From: Nocardioides sp.
GTDB lineage: Bacteria > Actinomycetota > Actinomycetes > Propionibacteriales > Nocardioidaceae
Assembly (NCBI RefSeq): GCF_030019515.1
Contig: NZ_JASEEQ010000009.1
Span: 62,001 to 126,000, forward strand
Direction of reading: 5' to 3'
DNA length: 64,000 nt
A program made the translations under genes and the position numbers. Each line of letters starts with the position of its first letter. The stretch's first letter is position 1. The notes beneath the pieces were generated by a model. The model worked only from the letters and a program-made list of their open reading frames with translations, was not told the origin of the DNA and did not search any database. This document shows positions 33,860 through 42,980 of the stretch, in pieces.

Positions 33860-33947
33860 GCCCTGCCGGCTGGGCACGCGGCCACCGGTCCAGTCCGGCG
33901 GTCCAGTCCGGCCCGTGGTGACCCGGCCGCGCGGGCCGGCCCCGGTC

Positions 33948-33959
33948 TAGGGTCGACCC
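33948..33959 (+). promoter_or_regulatory. Leaderless promoter of Ig-repeat protein gene
   Basis: TAGGGT at 33948-33953, 6 nt, then GTG 33960. Confidence 0.45.
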
Positions 33960-36710
33960 GTGCGCGGCTTCGCCCCCCTGGGCCGCTTCCTCGGCCTGGC
34001 TATGGTCATCGCGGGGCTCGGGACCGCGACCTTGGCGACCGCCGAGACCGCTCACGCGGCGAGCGCGGACGGCCCCACGGCGATCGGGGTGAGCTCCACC
34101 GGCACGACGTACGTCGGCTTCGCCAGCGGCGGCGAGCTGCAACGGATCTCGGTCTCCGGCAAGCTCAAGCCGTCGATCCCACTCGACCAGGACGAGGCCG
34201 TCGACGGGATCTTCGTGACCACCGGCGACGACATCTGGGTCGACTACGAGACCGGGATGTCGCTGTTCAACGACGCCGGTCGACTGATCGTCCACTACGA
34301 CCACGTCCCGGCACGCTCGTGCGGCAGCGGCTCGCCGGCGCACCGGTACGGCGGCATCACCGCGCACGGCAACCGGACCTACGTCGCCAACCGCTGCGAC
34401 GACAGCATCTCGGTCTACGCCCGCAACGGCCACCTCGAGGCGACCGTCGACCTGCCCGGAGACAGCCACCCCCGCGGCATCTCGTACGGCGGCCCGCAGG
34501 CCGGCCGCCCGGCCACGCTGTACGTCGCGGTCCCCGACCGCGGGCAGATCCTCTCCTACCGTGCCGCCGGCCTGCGCAGCTCCTCCAAGCCGTCGCGGAC
34601 CTTCACGATCCGCCGTCCCGGTGGCGGGCGGAAGCCGCAGCCGGGCGGCGTCGCCGTGGACAAGTGGGGCCAGCTGGTCGTCACCGACATGGCGAACAAC
34701 GCGATCTACCTGTTCGACACCAACCACGACTTCTCCCTCTACCGGACCCTCGGCCACCCGCCGCGGGCCAGCCGGGCGGCCGGACGGCTCAGCTACCCCA
34801 CGGCGATCGCGCAGCACGGCCAGGACGGCGGCTCGCTGGCCGGCGACCTGTTCATCGCGGACACCGACAACAACCGGGCCCAGCACTGGAACACCAGCGG
34901 GTACACGTTCTGGACGAAGGGCGTCCGGCCCGGCTCCGGGAGCGGTGGTGGTGGCGGCGGTGGTGGTGGCGGCGGCGGTGGTGACGACGGCGGCGGCGGT
35001 GGCGGCGGCGGCGGCAACGACGGTGGCGGTGGCGGCGGTGCCACGAGCCCGCCCGCGAACACCTCCCCGCCCCAGCTCAGCGGCCCGCCCGAGGTCGGCT
35101 TCCAGCTGACCTGCTACACCGGGTCGTGGTCGGGCAGCCCGCAGTCCTTCGAGCGGAACTGGCTGCGCGACGGCACGGCGATCGCCGGCGCCACCGGGAC
35201 GTCGTACCTGCTCACCGCCGCCGACGCGGGGGCCCAGATCTCCTGCCGGATCCGGGCGACGAACGCCGCGGGCACCAGTGCCTGGTCGACCACCCCGGCG
35301 GTGACCGTCGGCGGCTCCACCCCCGGCACGGGCCCGGTGAACACGGTGCCGCCGGCGATCTCCGGCACGGCGGCGGTGGGGCAGACGCTGTCCTGCTCGC
35401 AGGGGACCTGGTCGGGGAGCCCGACCGGCTATGGCTACCAGTGGCGGCGCGACGGCGGGATCATCACCGGGGCGACCGGCACGACGTACGTCGTGGTCGC
35501 GGCGGACAGCGGCCGGGCGCTGACCTGCACGGTGACCGCGAGCAACAGTGCGGGGAGCGTGCCGCAGGTCTCGGCGGCGGTGACGGTGGCCGCCGGCGGC
35601 CCGGTGAACACGGTGCCGCCGGCGATCTCCGGCACGGCGGCGGTGGGGCAGACGCTGTCCTGCTCGCAGGGGACCTGGTCGGGGAGCCCGACCGGCTACG
35701 GCTACCAGTGGCGGCGCGACGGCGGGATCATCACCGGGGCGACCGGCACGACGTACGTCGTGGCCGTGGTGGACAGCGGCCGGGCGCTGACCTGCACGGT
35801 GACCGCGAGCAACAGTGCGGGGAGCGTGCCGCAGGTCTCGGCGGCGGTGACGGTGGCCGCCGCCGGGCCGGTGAACACGGTGCCGCCGATCGTGTCCGGC
35901 TCGGCCAACGTCGGCGAGACGCTCGCCTGCCTGCCCGGTGCCTGGTCCGGCAGCGCGCTGAGCTACACCTACGTGTGGAAGCGCGACGACGTCGCGATCC
36001 CGCTGGCCACCTGGTCGTCGTACACGGTCCTCTCCGAGGACGTCGGCGCCTCCCTGACCTGCACGGTGACTGCGACCAACGCCCAGGGCACGGCGCAGGC
36101 GGTCTCGGCCGGGTTCGGGATCGGCGGGCCGTCGGGCCACGCGCCCAGCAACCTCACCCCGCCGGCGGTGACCGGCACCGCGGCGCCCGGCGGGACCCTC
36201 ACGTGCGACCCCGGGACCTGGGCCGGCATCCCCGAGCTCGTCACCACCATCGCCTGGCAGCGCAACGGCAGCACCCTGTCCGGAGCGACGGCGGCGACGT
36301 ACGACGTGGTGGCCGCCGACGCGGGCACCAGCCTGCGCTGCGTGGTGGTGGTCGCGAACGGCTACGGCAAGGCGGCCGTGGCCGCGCCGGGCGTGGCGGT
36401 GAGCGGCGGCGCGAGCACCGAGTCGTGCGTCGGGCAGATCGGGGTGAGCGTGAACGACGGCGCGACCCGGGTGACGACCGCGGACGTCGTGCTCGGCGTC
36501 GTCGCGCCGAGCGGGGTCACGTCGGTCACGATCTCGAACGACTTCGACTTCGCCACCGCGGTGACGATGCCGGTGACGCCGTCGTGCACCTACGCGTGGA
36601 CGCTGCGCTCGACGCCGGGGGTCGCGGCGATGTCGTCGGTGTTCGTGCGGTTCGGCTCCAGCCCGATGATCTTCGGCTACAGCATCCTGGTGGACCGGAC
36701 CGGCGGGTGA
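33960..36710 (+). CDS. Exported beta-propeller protein with Gly-rich linker and Ig-like repeats
   Basis: 916 aa paralog of the 31438 gene. Signal peptide about 1-34 (GLAMVIAGLGTATLATAETA). Propeller about 38-320 shares blocks such as YGGITAHGNRTYVANRCDDS and GQLVVTDMANNAIYLFDTN with its paralog. A poly-Gly/Asp linker (about residues 323-360) leads into five Ig-like modules; modules 2 and 3 are almost identical (89 residues each), the last is less regular, and a final beta-rich domain closes the chain. Likely secreted or surface-exposed. Function unknown. Confidence 0.75.
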   Translation: MRGFAPLGRFLGLAMVIAGLGTATLATAETAHAASADGPTAIGVSSTGTTYVGFASGGELQRISVSGKLKPSIPLDQDEAVDGIFVTTGDDIWVDYETGMSLFNDAGRLIVHYDHVPARSCGSGSPAHRYGGITAHGNRTYVANRCDDSISVYARNGHLEATVDLPGDSHPRGISYGGPQAGRPATLYVAVPDRGQILSYRAAGLRSSSKPSRTFTIRRPGGGRKPQPGGVAVDKWGQLVVTDMANNAIYLFDTNHDFSLYRTLGHPPRASRAAGRLSYPTAIAQHGQDGGSLAGDLFIADTDNNRAQHWNTSGYTFWTKGVRPGSGSGGGGGGGGGGGGGDDGGGGGGGGGNDGGGGGGATSPPANTSPPQLSGPPEVGFQLTCYTGSWSGSPQSFERNWLRDGTAIAGATGTSYLLTAADAGAQISCRIRATNAAGTSAWSTTPAVTVGGSTPGTGPVNTVPPAISGTAAVGQTLSCSQGTWSGSPTGYGYQWRRDGGIITGATGTTYVVVAADSGRALTCTVTASNSAGSVPQVSAAVTVAAGGPVNTVPPAISGTAAVGQTLSCSQGTWSGSPTGYGYQWRRDGGIITGATGTTYVVAVVDSGRALTCTVTASNSAGSVPQVSAAVTVAAAGPVNTVPPIVSGSANVGETLACLPGAWSGSALSYTYVWKRDDVAIPLATWSSYTVLSEDVGASLTCTVTATNAQGTAQAVSAGFGIGGPSGHAPSNLTPPAVTGTAAPGGTLTCDPGTWAGIPELVTTIAWQRNGSTLSGATAATYDVVAADAGTSLRCVVVVANGYGKAAVAAPGVAVSGGASTESCVGQIGVSVNDGATRVTTADVVLGVVAPSGVTSVTISNDFDFATAVTMPVTPSCTYAWTLRSTPGVAAMSSVFVRFGSSPMIFGYSILVDRTGG
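35337..35870 (+). repeat. Tandem 267-bp coding repeat (two near-identical Ig modules)
   Basis: 35337-35603 and 35604-35870 are nearly identical at DNA level, differing at a handful of bases (for example near 35500 versus 35765). Each encodes one 89-residue Ig-like module beginning PVNTVPPAISG. The near identity, including silent sites, points to recent duplication or gene conversion. Confidence 0.9.
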
Positions 36711-36722
36711 CACGCTGGCGGG

Positions 36723-38033
36723 ATGAGCTGCCGCTTCGTGCCGCCGTACCTGCTGCGCCGGATCGCGCCTGAGGGCCTGCTCGTCGACGAGCAGCTGCGG
36801 GCCCGCCGCAGGGTGCCGGCCGCCGACCGGCGGGCGGTCCTGCCGGCGGGCGGTCCGGCGTGGACGGTGCACACCGCGGACAACACCACGACGCTGCCGG
36901 GGCGCGCGGTGCGCTCGGCGGGGGAGCCCGAGGCCGGTGACGCCGCCGTCGACGAGGCGGCCGCCGGGATCACGGGGGCGCTCGCGCTGTTCGCGGAGGT
37001 CTACGGCCGGTCGTCGTACGACGGCGCGGGCGCGCCGGTCAGCCTGACGGTGCACTACGGCCGCGACTACGACAACGCGTTCTGGGACGGCACGCAGCTG
37101 GTCTTCGGCGACGGGGACGCGCGGGTCTTCGGGCGGTTCACCGGGCCGGTGGACGTGCTCGGGCACGAGCTCACGCACGCGGTCACCGAGCACACGGCCG
37201 GGCTGCGGTACCGCGACCAGCCGGGGGCGCTCAACGAGTCCGTCTCGGACGTCTTCGCGGCCTGCCTCAAGCAGCGGCTGCTCGGGCAGACCGCCGCCGA
37301 GGCCGACTGGCTGATCGGGGCGGGGATCTTCCTGCCCGGCATCCACGCCCGCGCGCTGCGCGACATGGCCGCTCCCGGCACGGCGTACGACGACCCCGCG
37401 CTGGGCCGCGACCCGCAGGTCGGCCACCTGCGCGACTACGTCGACACCGCCGAGGACAACGGCGGCGTGCACATCAACTCCGGCATCCCGAACCGGGCCT
37501 TCCAGCTCGCCGCGACCGCCGTCGGCGGCTCGACGTGGGAGGGCGCCGGGCGGGTCTGGTACGACGCGCTCACCGGCGGCGGGGTCGGCGCGGACACGGG
37601 CTTCGCGGGCTTCGCGGCGGCCACGGTCGCCGCGGCCGGTGCGCACGCCGAGGCGGTGCGCGGGGCCTGGGCGGAGGTGGGCGTGACGGTCGACGTTGCC
37701 GGTGTCGGTGGTGGTGGTGCTGCCGCGGGCGGTGCCGCGGGCGGTGGCGGTGCCTCGGGCGGGTCGCGGTGGGTCAGCGTGCGGCGTACCGGTGGCTTCG
37801 CCGGGCTGCGCGCCGCCGGTGAGCTGGACCTCGACGGCGACGACCCGCGGGCCCGCGAGGTCGCCGACCTGGTCGGCCGGGTGGACCTGGGCGTCGTGGG
37901 CTCGGGCGACCCGCACCCGGACCGGTACGTCTACGCCTTCGACCTCTGCGGCTCCTGCGCCACCGTGCCCGAGCAGCACCTCACCCCCGAGCTCGCGCGC
38001 CTGGTCGAGCTGCTCCTCGGGCCTCGCACCTGA
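36723..38033 (+). CDS. Protealysin-like M4 metallopeptidase fused to an emfourin-like inhibitor domain
   Basis: 436 aa without signal peptide, so probably cytosolic. The N-terminal CRFVPPYLLRRIA is the protealysin propeptide motif. Catalytic zinc site: HELTH 148-152, third ligand Glu172 in NESVSDVF, His250 in GGVHINSG. A Gly/Ala linker (about 327-349) joins a C-terminal domain (350-436: VSVRRTGGFAGLRAAGELDL, then VPEQHLTPELARLVELLL) that looks like emfourin (M4in), the protein inhibitor usually encoded next to protealysin-like genes. If so, protease and inhibitor are one chain. The stop codon lies inside a palindromic repeat. Confidence 0.85.
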   Translation: MSCRFVPPYLLRRIAPEGLLVDEQLRARRRVPAADRRAVLPAGGPAWTVHTADNTTTLPGRAVRSAGEPEAGDAAVDEAAAGITGALALFAEVYGRSSYDGAGAPVSLTVHYGRDYDNAFWDGTQLVFGDGDARVFGRFTGPVDVLGHELTHAVTEHTAGLRYRDQPGALNESVSDVFAACLKQRLLGQTAAEADWLIGAGIFLPGIHARALRDMAAPGTAYDDPALGRDPQVGHLRDYVDTAEDNGGVHINSGIPNRAFQLAATAVGGSTWEGAGRVWYDALTGGGVGADTGFAGFAAATVAAAGAHAEAVRGAWAEVGVTVDVAGVGGGGAAAGGAAGGGGASGGSRWVSVRRTGGFAGLRAAGELDLDGDDPRAREVADLVGRVDLGVVGSGDPHPDRYVYAFDLCGSCATVPEQHLTPELARLVELLLGPRT

Positions 38034-38078
38034 CGTACCTGCGGTTGGGCGCGCTCCCACGCAGCGGATCCGTCAGGT
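38028..38078. repeat. Palindromic repeat, family CCTGACG/CGTCAGG, copy 2
   Basis: ACCTGACG (38028-38035) and CGTCAGGT (38071-38078) flank 35 nt with an inner CTGCG/CGCAG and TGGG/CCCA stem. The left arm includes the TGA stop of the M4 protease gene. Likely bidirectional terminator between convergent genes. Confidence 0.65.
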
Positions 38079-38145
38079 ACGACGATGCCCGGGCGGACCA
38101 GTCGGGGTCAGGCGGGGTCAGTCGGGGTCAGGCGGATCAGGCGGG

Positions 38146-38835
38146 TCAGGCCAGCGCGCGGTCGAGGGCGGCCGCGACGTGGAGGGTGGTGCAGGGGAAG
38201 ACCGGGATGTCGGCGTCGGCCTGGTGGACCAGCAGCTCGAGCTCGGTGCAGCCGAGGACCACACCGCCCGCGCCGGCGTCCCACAGCTCGTCGATCAGGC
38301 CGACGACGGTGCGCCGCGAGCTGTCGAGCACCTTGCCGTGCACGAGCTCGTCGTAGATCACCCGGTTGAGGGTCTCGTGGTGGCGGGTCTCGGGGATGTG
38401 CACGGTCAGGCCGTGCGCGGCGATCCGGTCGGTGAAGAACGAGCGCGACATCGCGAACGTCGTCCCGAGGAAGCCCACGGACTCGAGGCGCTCGGCCTTG
38501 CAGGCGTCGGCGACCACGTCGGCGAGGTGCAGCAGCGGGATGTCCACCGCCGCGGCCACCTGGTCGGCGACCCGGTGGAACGTGGTGGTGCACAGCAGCA
38601 GGAAGTCGGCCCCGGCCGCCTCGACCCCGCGGGCGGCGCCGGCCAGGATCTCGGCGACGTCGTCCCAGCGCTCCTGCTCCTGCAGCGCGGTGACCTCGGC
38701 GAAGTCCACCGAGACCATCGCGGTCCGCGCGGACGCCAGCCCGCCGACCCGCTCCTCGACGCCGTGGTTGAGTGCCTCGTAGTAGGCGGCGCTGCTCTCC
38801 CAGCTCATCCCGCCGACGAGTCCGATGGTCTGCAT
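38146..38835 (-). CDS. Aspartate/glutamate racemase family protein
   Basis: 229 aa. N terminus QTIGLVGGMSWESSAAYY, first catalytic Cys in FLLLCTTTFHRVADQ, second Cys in GGVVLGCTELELL, the two-Cys acid-base pair of PLP-independent amino-acid racemases. Most similar in style to aspartate racemases (MKTIGLIGGMSWEST). ATG 38835 is chosen, with AGGA 8 nt before it; ATG 38844 adds three residues. Could supply D-amino acids or serve catabolism. Confidence 0.85.
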   Translation of the reverse strand: MQTIGLVGGMSWESSAAYYEALNHGVEERVGGLASARTAMVSVDFAEVTALQEQERWDDVAEILAGAARGVEAAGADFLLLCTTTFHRVADQVAAAVDIPLLHLADVVADACKAERLESVGFLGTTFAMSRSFFTDRIAAHGLTVHIPETRHHETLNRVIYDELVHGKVLDSSRRTVVGLIDELWDAGAGGVVLGCTELELLVHQADADIPVFPCTTLHVAAALDRALA

Positions 38836-38902
38836 GAGCCGCATCCTGTCAGATCATCCACAGATGGCGGTACGACAGTTTCGCTGCGCGTCCGGACGGG
38901 GA

Positions 38903-39490
38903 ATGATCGTCGCCGTGACCCGGTCTCGGACGGTGATCGCCGCCCTGTGTGTCGTGTCGGTGCTGGCGCTCGGCGCCTGCTCCGGCGACGACCCCGAGCC
39001 CCGCTTCGCCCCGCCGTCGACCTCGGCGCCCACCTCGCCGTCCACCACGGCCGTCTCCGGGCTGGTCGAGCCGACGATGCCGGCCGCCGCGAAGGGGAGC
39101 GATGCGGCCGCGGCTGAGGCGTTCGTGAGGTTCTACTGGGAGATGGTCAACTACGCCCAGGCGACGGGGGACCTAGACGGCTTGCAGTCGCTGGCGGATG
39201 CGTCTTGTGCCGCATGCCGAGAGGGAACCTCGTATTTGGAACGTGTATTCAGCGACGGCGGTGAGATCTCTGGCGGCGCGGCGACGGTCCGGGTCAGAAC
39301 GACCGGCTTCGTCAAGGACCAGGGTCGATCGAACGCTGTCGTGGTCTTCGACGTGAGCAGTACACGCCAAAGGGTCGACTATCCGGGCGATCGGCGTGAT
39401 GAGTCCTATCCCGGCGGGGTCACGCGGCTGAGCGCGATCTTGATCCCGCATGCTGGCACATGGCTGATGAGCTCCTGGAACGACGAATGA
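38903..39490 (+). CDS. DUF6318-type lipoprotein
   Basis: 195 aa. Lipoprotein signal ending in lipobox LGAC, a Pro/Ser/Thr-rich spacer (FAPPSTSAPTSPSTTAVSG), then an NTF2-like region AFVRFYWEMVNYAQATGDLD with SCAACREG, typical of DUF6318. Start uncertain: ATG 38903 or GTG 38915, which would also fit the signal. Its stop overlaps the next gene (ATGA). The second half (from about 39190) is visibly less GC-rich than its surroundings. Function unknown; NTF2-like lipoproteins often serve at the membrane face. Confidence 0.7.
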   Translation: MIVAVTRSRTVIAALCVVSVLALGACSGDDPEPRFAPPSTSAPTSPSTTAVSGLVEPTMPAAAKGSDAAAAEAFVRFYWEMVNYAQATGDLDGLQSLADASCAACREGTSYLERVFSDGGEISGGAATVRVRTTGFVKDQGRSNAVVVFDVSSTRQRVDYPGDRRDESYPGGVTRLSAILIPHAGTWLMSSWNDE

Positions 39491-40275
39491 GACGCCACGT
39501 CCTTGTCGTCCTCCTGCTCCTCGTCGGGCTTCCCGCATCGGCCGCTGCGGACGACCACGATGTGGTCACGGGTGACACCGGGTTCCTCGCGTACGGAACG
39601 CATGCGTCGCCGCCGACGTCTGGGGGCGCCGGAGTCGCCGTCGCATCGAACGGAGTGTCGGGTGCAGTTCATGAGGTCGTGGTCTGCAGCATCGGCGGGC
39701 TTGAGACATGCGGAGAGACAGCGTTGTGTGACGACGGCACCGCTATGACGCTGACCTGGTTTCAGACGACGAGCGGCGAGGTCTTCAACCAGCACACGAA
39801 CTGTCCGGCCGACGCAGTCGCTGCCGCTTTGCCGGCGGTGACGCCGGGGCTGGTGCTGCGGGCGTTGCGGCGGATCCCGTTGCCGGCGTCCGAGCTGGTG
39901 GTGCAGCCGCCGGGTGGCCGGACGCTGGTGAACTTCGAGACGAACTTCTACACCGAGCGGGGGGAGCTGACCCGGGTGGTGCGGTTGCTGGGGCGGCGGG
40001 TGGAGCTGCGGATCTGGCCGGAGACGTTCACGTGGCGTTACGGGGACGGGTCGAGTGAGCGGACCAGTAGTGCGGGGTCGCCGTATCCGGATCTGGAGAT
40101 CACCCACCGGTACCTGGCGAAGGGTCGGGTGGCGGTGAGTGTGGACACGACGTATGCGGCCGACTTCCGGGTCGGTGCTGGTGGCTGGCGGCACGTGGAC
40201 GGGACGGTGACGATCCCGGGCCATGCGGAGTCGTTGCGGGTCGTGACGGCCCGGCCGGTGCTCATCGGCGGCTAG
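39487..40275 (+). CDS. Secreted PKD-like domain protein, partner of the DUF6318 lipoprotein
   Basis: 262 aa. Signal peptide about 1-21 (VLVVLLLLVGLPASAAA). Central Cys-rich stretch (VVCSIGGLETCGETALCDDG), then a PKD-like C-terminal half: NFETNFYTERGELTRVVRLL, FTWRYGDGSSERTSS and ITHRYLAKGRVAVSVDT. This gene pair (DUF6318 lipoprotein plus PKD protein) recurs in Nocardioides-like genomes. The first third is relatively AT-rich, the last part normal. Function unknown. Confidence 0.7.
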   Translation: MRRHVLVVLLLLVGLPASAAADDHDVVTGDTGFLAYGTHASPPTSGGAGVAVASNGVSGAVHEVVVCSIGGLETCGETALCDDGTAMTLTWFQTTSGEVFNQHTNCPADAVAAALPAVTPGLVLRALRRIPLPASELVVQPPGGRTLVNFETNFYTERGELTRVVRLLGRRVELRIWPETFTWRYGDGSSERTSSAGSPYPDLEITHRYLAKGRVAVSVDTTYAADFRVGAGGWRHVDGTVTIPGHAESLRVVTARPVLIGG

Positions 40276-40288
40276 GGGGGCCACCCGG

Positions 40289-40357
40289 CGGGGCAGTTCG
40301 GAGCCGTGGGACGGGCGCCAGGCGTGGATCGAGGTGGGGCGAGGGCGAACTGCCCCG
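40289..40357. repeat. 69-bp palindromic repeat, family GGGGCAGTTCG, copy 2
   Basis: CGGGGCAGTTCG (40289-40300) and CGAACTGCCCCG (40346-40357), 45-nt interior, followed after 8 nt by CCTGTGGA. Same geometry as 4739-4807. Lies between convergent genes. Confidence 0.7.
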
Positions 40358-40385
40358 GATCCTGGCCTGTGGAGAGTCGGGCCGC

Positions 40386-41132
40386 TCAGCCCTGGCGGTG
40401 CACCTTGTGCTGGGCGGCCTGGGCGCGCGGCTTGATGACCAGCTCGTCGATGTTCACATGCGGCGGCCGGGTGACCATCCAGCCGATCGCGTCGGCGATG
40501 TCCTCCGCGGTGAGCGGCTCGGCCACCCCGGCGTACACCGCGTCGGCCCGCTCGCGGTCCCCCTCGAAGCGCACCAGCGCGAACTCGTCGGTCTTCACCA
40601 TCCCCGGCGCGATCTCCATCACCCGCACCGGCTGGTCCCAGAGCTCGAGCCGCAGCGTCTCGGTGACGACCTTGGTGCCGTGCTTGGCGGCCGTGTAGCC
40701 CGCCCCGCCCTCGTAGGCGGTCCGGCCGGCCGTCGAACCGACGTTGAGGATCGCGCCCGCGCCGCTGGCGAGCAGCGCCGGCAGCAGCGCACGGGTGACC
40801 TGCATCAGGCCGATCACGTTGACCTCGTACATCCGCCGCCAGTCCTCGGTGTCCGCCTCGGCGACCGGGCCGGAGCCGAACGCGCCGCCGGCGTCGTTGA
40901 CGAGTACGTCGAGCCGCTCGCCGACCGCGGCCGCCAGGCCGGCGACCGACTCGGCGGACGTGACGTCGCACTCGACCGGCGTACCCCCGATCTCCGCGGC
41001 GAGCGCCTCGATCCGGTCGCGCCGCCGGGCGGCGCAGAACACGTGGAAGCCCTCGGCGGCGAGGCGGCGCGCCGTGGCGGCGCCGATCCCGCTGCTGGCT
41101 CCGGTGACGACGGCGGTGCGGGGGTGGCTCAC
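40386..41132 (-). CDS. Short-chain dehydrogenase/reductase
   Basis: 248 aa classical SDR. NAD(P) site VVTGASSGIGAATARRLA, NDAGGAFGSG (NNAG-like), catalytic Ser in LNVGSTAGRTAYEGG and Tyr-x-x-x-Lys in YTAAKHGTK. Arg after the Gly motif (AARRRDRIEALAAE) suggests NADP. Closest in style to YdfG-like 3-hydroxy acid or clavulanate-type SDRs. GTG 41132 lies 6 nt after a CACAAT box. Substrate unknown. Confidence 0.85.
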   Translation of the reverse strand: MSHPRTAVVTGASSGIGAATARRLAAEGFHVFCAARRRDRIEALAAEIGGTPVECDVTSAESVAGLAAAVGERLDVLVNDAGGAFGSGPVAEADTEDWRRMYEVNVIGLMQVTRALLPALLASGAGAILNVGSTAGRTAYEGGAGYTAAKHGTKVVTETLRLELWDQPVRVMEIAPGMVKTDEFALVRFEGDRERADAVYAGVAEPLTAEDIADAIGWMVTRPPHVNIDELVIKPRAQAAQHKVHRQG

Positions 41133-41144
41133 GGCGCCATTGTG
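41133..41144 (-). promoter_or_regulatory. Leaderless promoter of SDR gene
   Basis: On the minus strand CACAAT (41144-41139), 6 nt, then GTG 41132. Confidence 0.35.
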
Positions 41145-41230
41145 CCGGTCGCCGGACGGCCGTGGTGGCCGGCCTCGGACGGTGGCACACTGGCCTGTCG
41201 TCCAGGAAGGCCGGTCGGGAGGATGGTGGC

Positions 41231-41614
41231 ATGCGCGTACCTGCCGCAGTGGCCGGTCTCCTCGGCGGGCTCTGCTGGCTCGGTGCGTACGCCGCGGACG
41301 CGGCCGGCGCCGGAGCCGGCCTCGTCGACGCGCTCACCTGGGCCGGGGTCGCCTTGCTCGTCGTGGCGACCCTCGTGGCCGGCGCCAGCCTGGTCAGCCG
41401 CAGCGCCACCTGGCTGCGGGTGCTCGTCGCGGTCTGCTTCGCGCTGCTCGCGGGCTCCGTGCTCGAGGTGGTGCGCGAGGGTGGGGACCCGGTGACCGTG
41501 GACGCGGTGTTCGGTGCGGGCGCGGTCGTGGTCGCGGCGGCCCTGCTCGCCCGCGGGCGCCGTACCGCCCCGGCGCCGCCGCCCCGGAGCAACCGCGGCT
41601 CGCATGCCCGCTGA
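41231..41614 (+). CDS. Small four-helix membrane protein
   Basis: 127 aa with four predicted membrane helices ([65 protein letters not shown]) and a Pro/Arg-rich tail. GGGAGG lies about 8 nt before ATG 41231. It overlaps the assigned mshA start by 11 bp and may be co-transcribed with it. I do not recognise a family. Confidence 0.65.
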   Translation: MRVPAAVAGLLGGLCWLGAYAADAAGAGAGLVDALTWAGVALLVVATLVAGASLVSRSATWLRVLVAVCFALLAGSVLEVVREGGDPVTVDAVFGAGAVVVAAALLARGRRTAPAPPPRSNRGSHAR

Positions 41615-42980
41615 GCCGCAGTGGCACCGCACGAGGGGAATCAATCCGGGCTCCGGCATGTTCACCGTGGTTGGACCCGACGAGCGCGATGACCCCGAGG
41701 TGGCAGTGGACCCGATCCGGCGTGTGGCGATGATCAGCCTGCACACCTCGCCCCTCGACCAGCCGGGGACGGGTGATGCCGGCGGGATGAACGTGTACGT
41801 GATCGAGCTCTCCAAGCGCCTGGCCGCCCAGGGCATCGCGGTCGACATCTTCACGCGCGCCACCAGCTCGGCCGTCCCGCCGCTGGTCCAGGCCTGCGAC
41901 GGCGTACAGGTCCGCCACATCCCCGCCGGCCCGTTCGAGGGCCTCACCAAGTCCGAGCTCCCCGGCCAGCTATGCGTCTTCGCCCGCGAGGTGCTGCGCG
42001 CCGAGGCCGCGCACCCGGTCGGGCACTACGACGTCGTGCACTCCCACTACTGGCTCTCCGGGCAGGTCGGCGCGCTGGCCCGCGACCGGTGGGGCGTCCC
42101 GCTGGTGCACTCCATGCACACGATGGCCAAGGTCAAGAACGACGCGCTCGCGGCGGGCGACACCCCCGAGCCCGCGGCCCGCATCATCGGCGAGGAGCAG
42201 GTCGTCGAGGCCGCCGACATGCTCGTCGCCAACACCGACATCGAGGCCAAGCAGCTCATCAACCTGTACGACGCCGACCCCGGCCGGGTCGAGGTCGTGC
42301 ACCCCGGCGTCGATCTCGGCGTGTTCCGGCCCCAGGACCGCTCCGCCGCCCGGGCCCGGCTGGGGCTGCCGGCGGACGCCGCTGTCCTGCTCTTCGCCGG
42401 CCGGATCCAGCCGCTCAAGGCACCGGACGTGCTGCTGCGCGCCGTCGCCGAGCTGCTCGCCCAGACCCCGGAGCTGCGCTCCCGCCTGGTCGTCCCGATC
42501 GTCGGCGGACCCTCGGGCACCGGGCTCGAGCACCCCGAGTCGCTCGCCCAGCTCGCGGGCGAGCTCGGGCTCGACGGCGCCGACGGCACCGACGGCGTGG
42601 TGCGCTTCGTGCCGCCGGTCTCCCAGGAGGAGCTGGCCCGCTGGTGCGCGGCCGCGACCCTCGTGGCGGTGCCGTCGTACAACGAGTCCTTCGGGCTGGT
42701 CGCGGCCGAGGCTCAGGCCACCGGCACCCCCGTCGTCGCCGCCGCGGTCGGCGGCCTGACGACCGTGGTCCGCCACGGCCGCAGCGGTCTGCTCGTCGAC
42801 ACCCACGACCCGCGGGACTGGGCCGACGCCCTGCGCCGCGTGGTCGAGAACGACGCGTTCCGCGACCGGCTCGCCGCCGGCGCGCTCGAGCAGGCCCGGC
42901 TGTTCTCCTGGGAGCACACCGCGCGGCAGACGCTCGACGTGTACCGGCGGGCCCGCGCCGAGGTCCGGGAGGCCGTGTGA
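41604..42980 (+). CDS. mshA: D-inositol-3-phosphate glycosyltransferase
   Basis: 458 aa GT4-family enzyme; transfers GlcNAc to 1L-myo-inositol-1-phosphate, first step of mycothiol synthesis. Seen: [82 protein letters not shown] and [16 protein letters not shown], all MshA signatures. Start uncertain: ATG 41604 gives a length near other MshA proteins; ATG 41658 is the alternative. GTGA overlap with the next gene. Confidence 0.93.
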   Translation: MPAEPQWHRTRGINPGSGMFTVVGPDERDDPEVAVDPIRRVAMISLHTSPLDQPGTGDAGGMNVYVIELSKRLAAQGIAVDIFTRATSSAVPPLVQACDGVQVRHIPAGPFEGLTKSELPGQLCVFAREVLRAEAAHPVGHYDVVHSHYWLSGQVGALARDRWGVPLVHSMHTMAKVKNDALAAGDTPEPAARIIGEEQVVEAADMLVANTDIEAKQLINLYDADPGRVEVVHPGVDLGVFRPQDRSAARARLGLPADAAVLLFAGRIQPLKAPDVLLRAVAELLAQTPELRSRLVVPIVGGPSGTGLEHPESLAQLAGELGLDGADGTDGVVRFVPPVSQEELARWCAAATLVAVPSYNESFGLVAAEAQATGTPVVAAAVGGLTTVVRHGRSGLLVDTHDPRDWADALRRVVENDAFRDRLAAGALEQARLFSWEHTARQTLDVYRRARAEVREAV

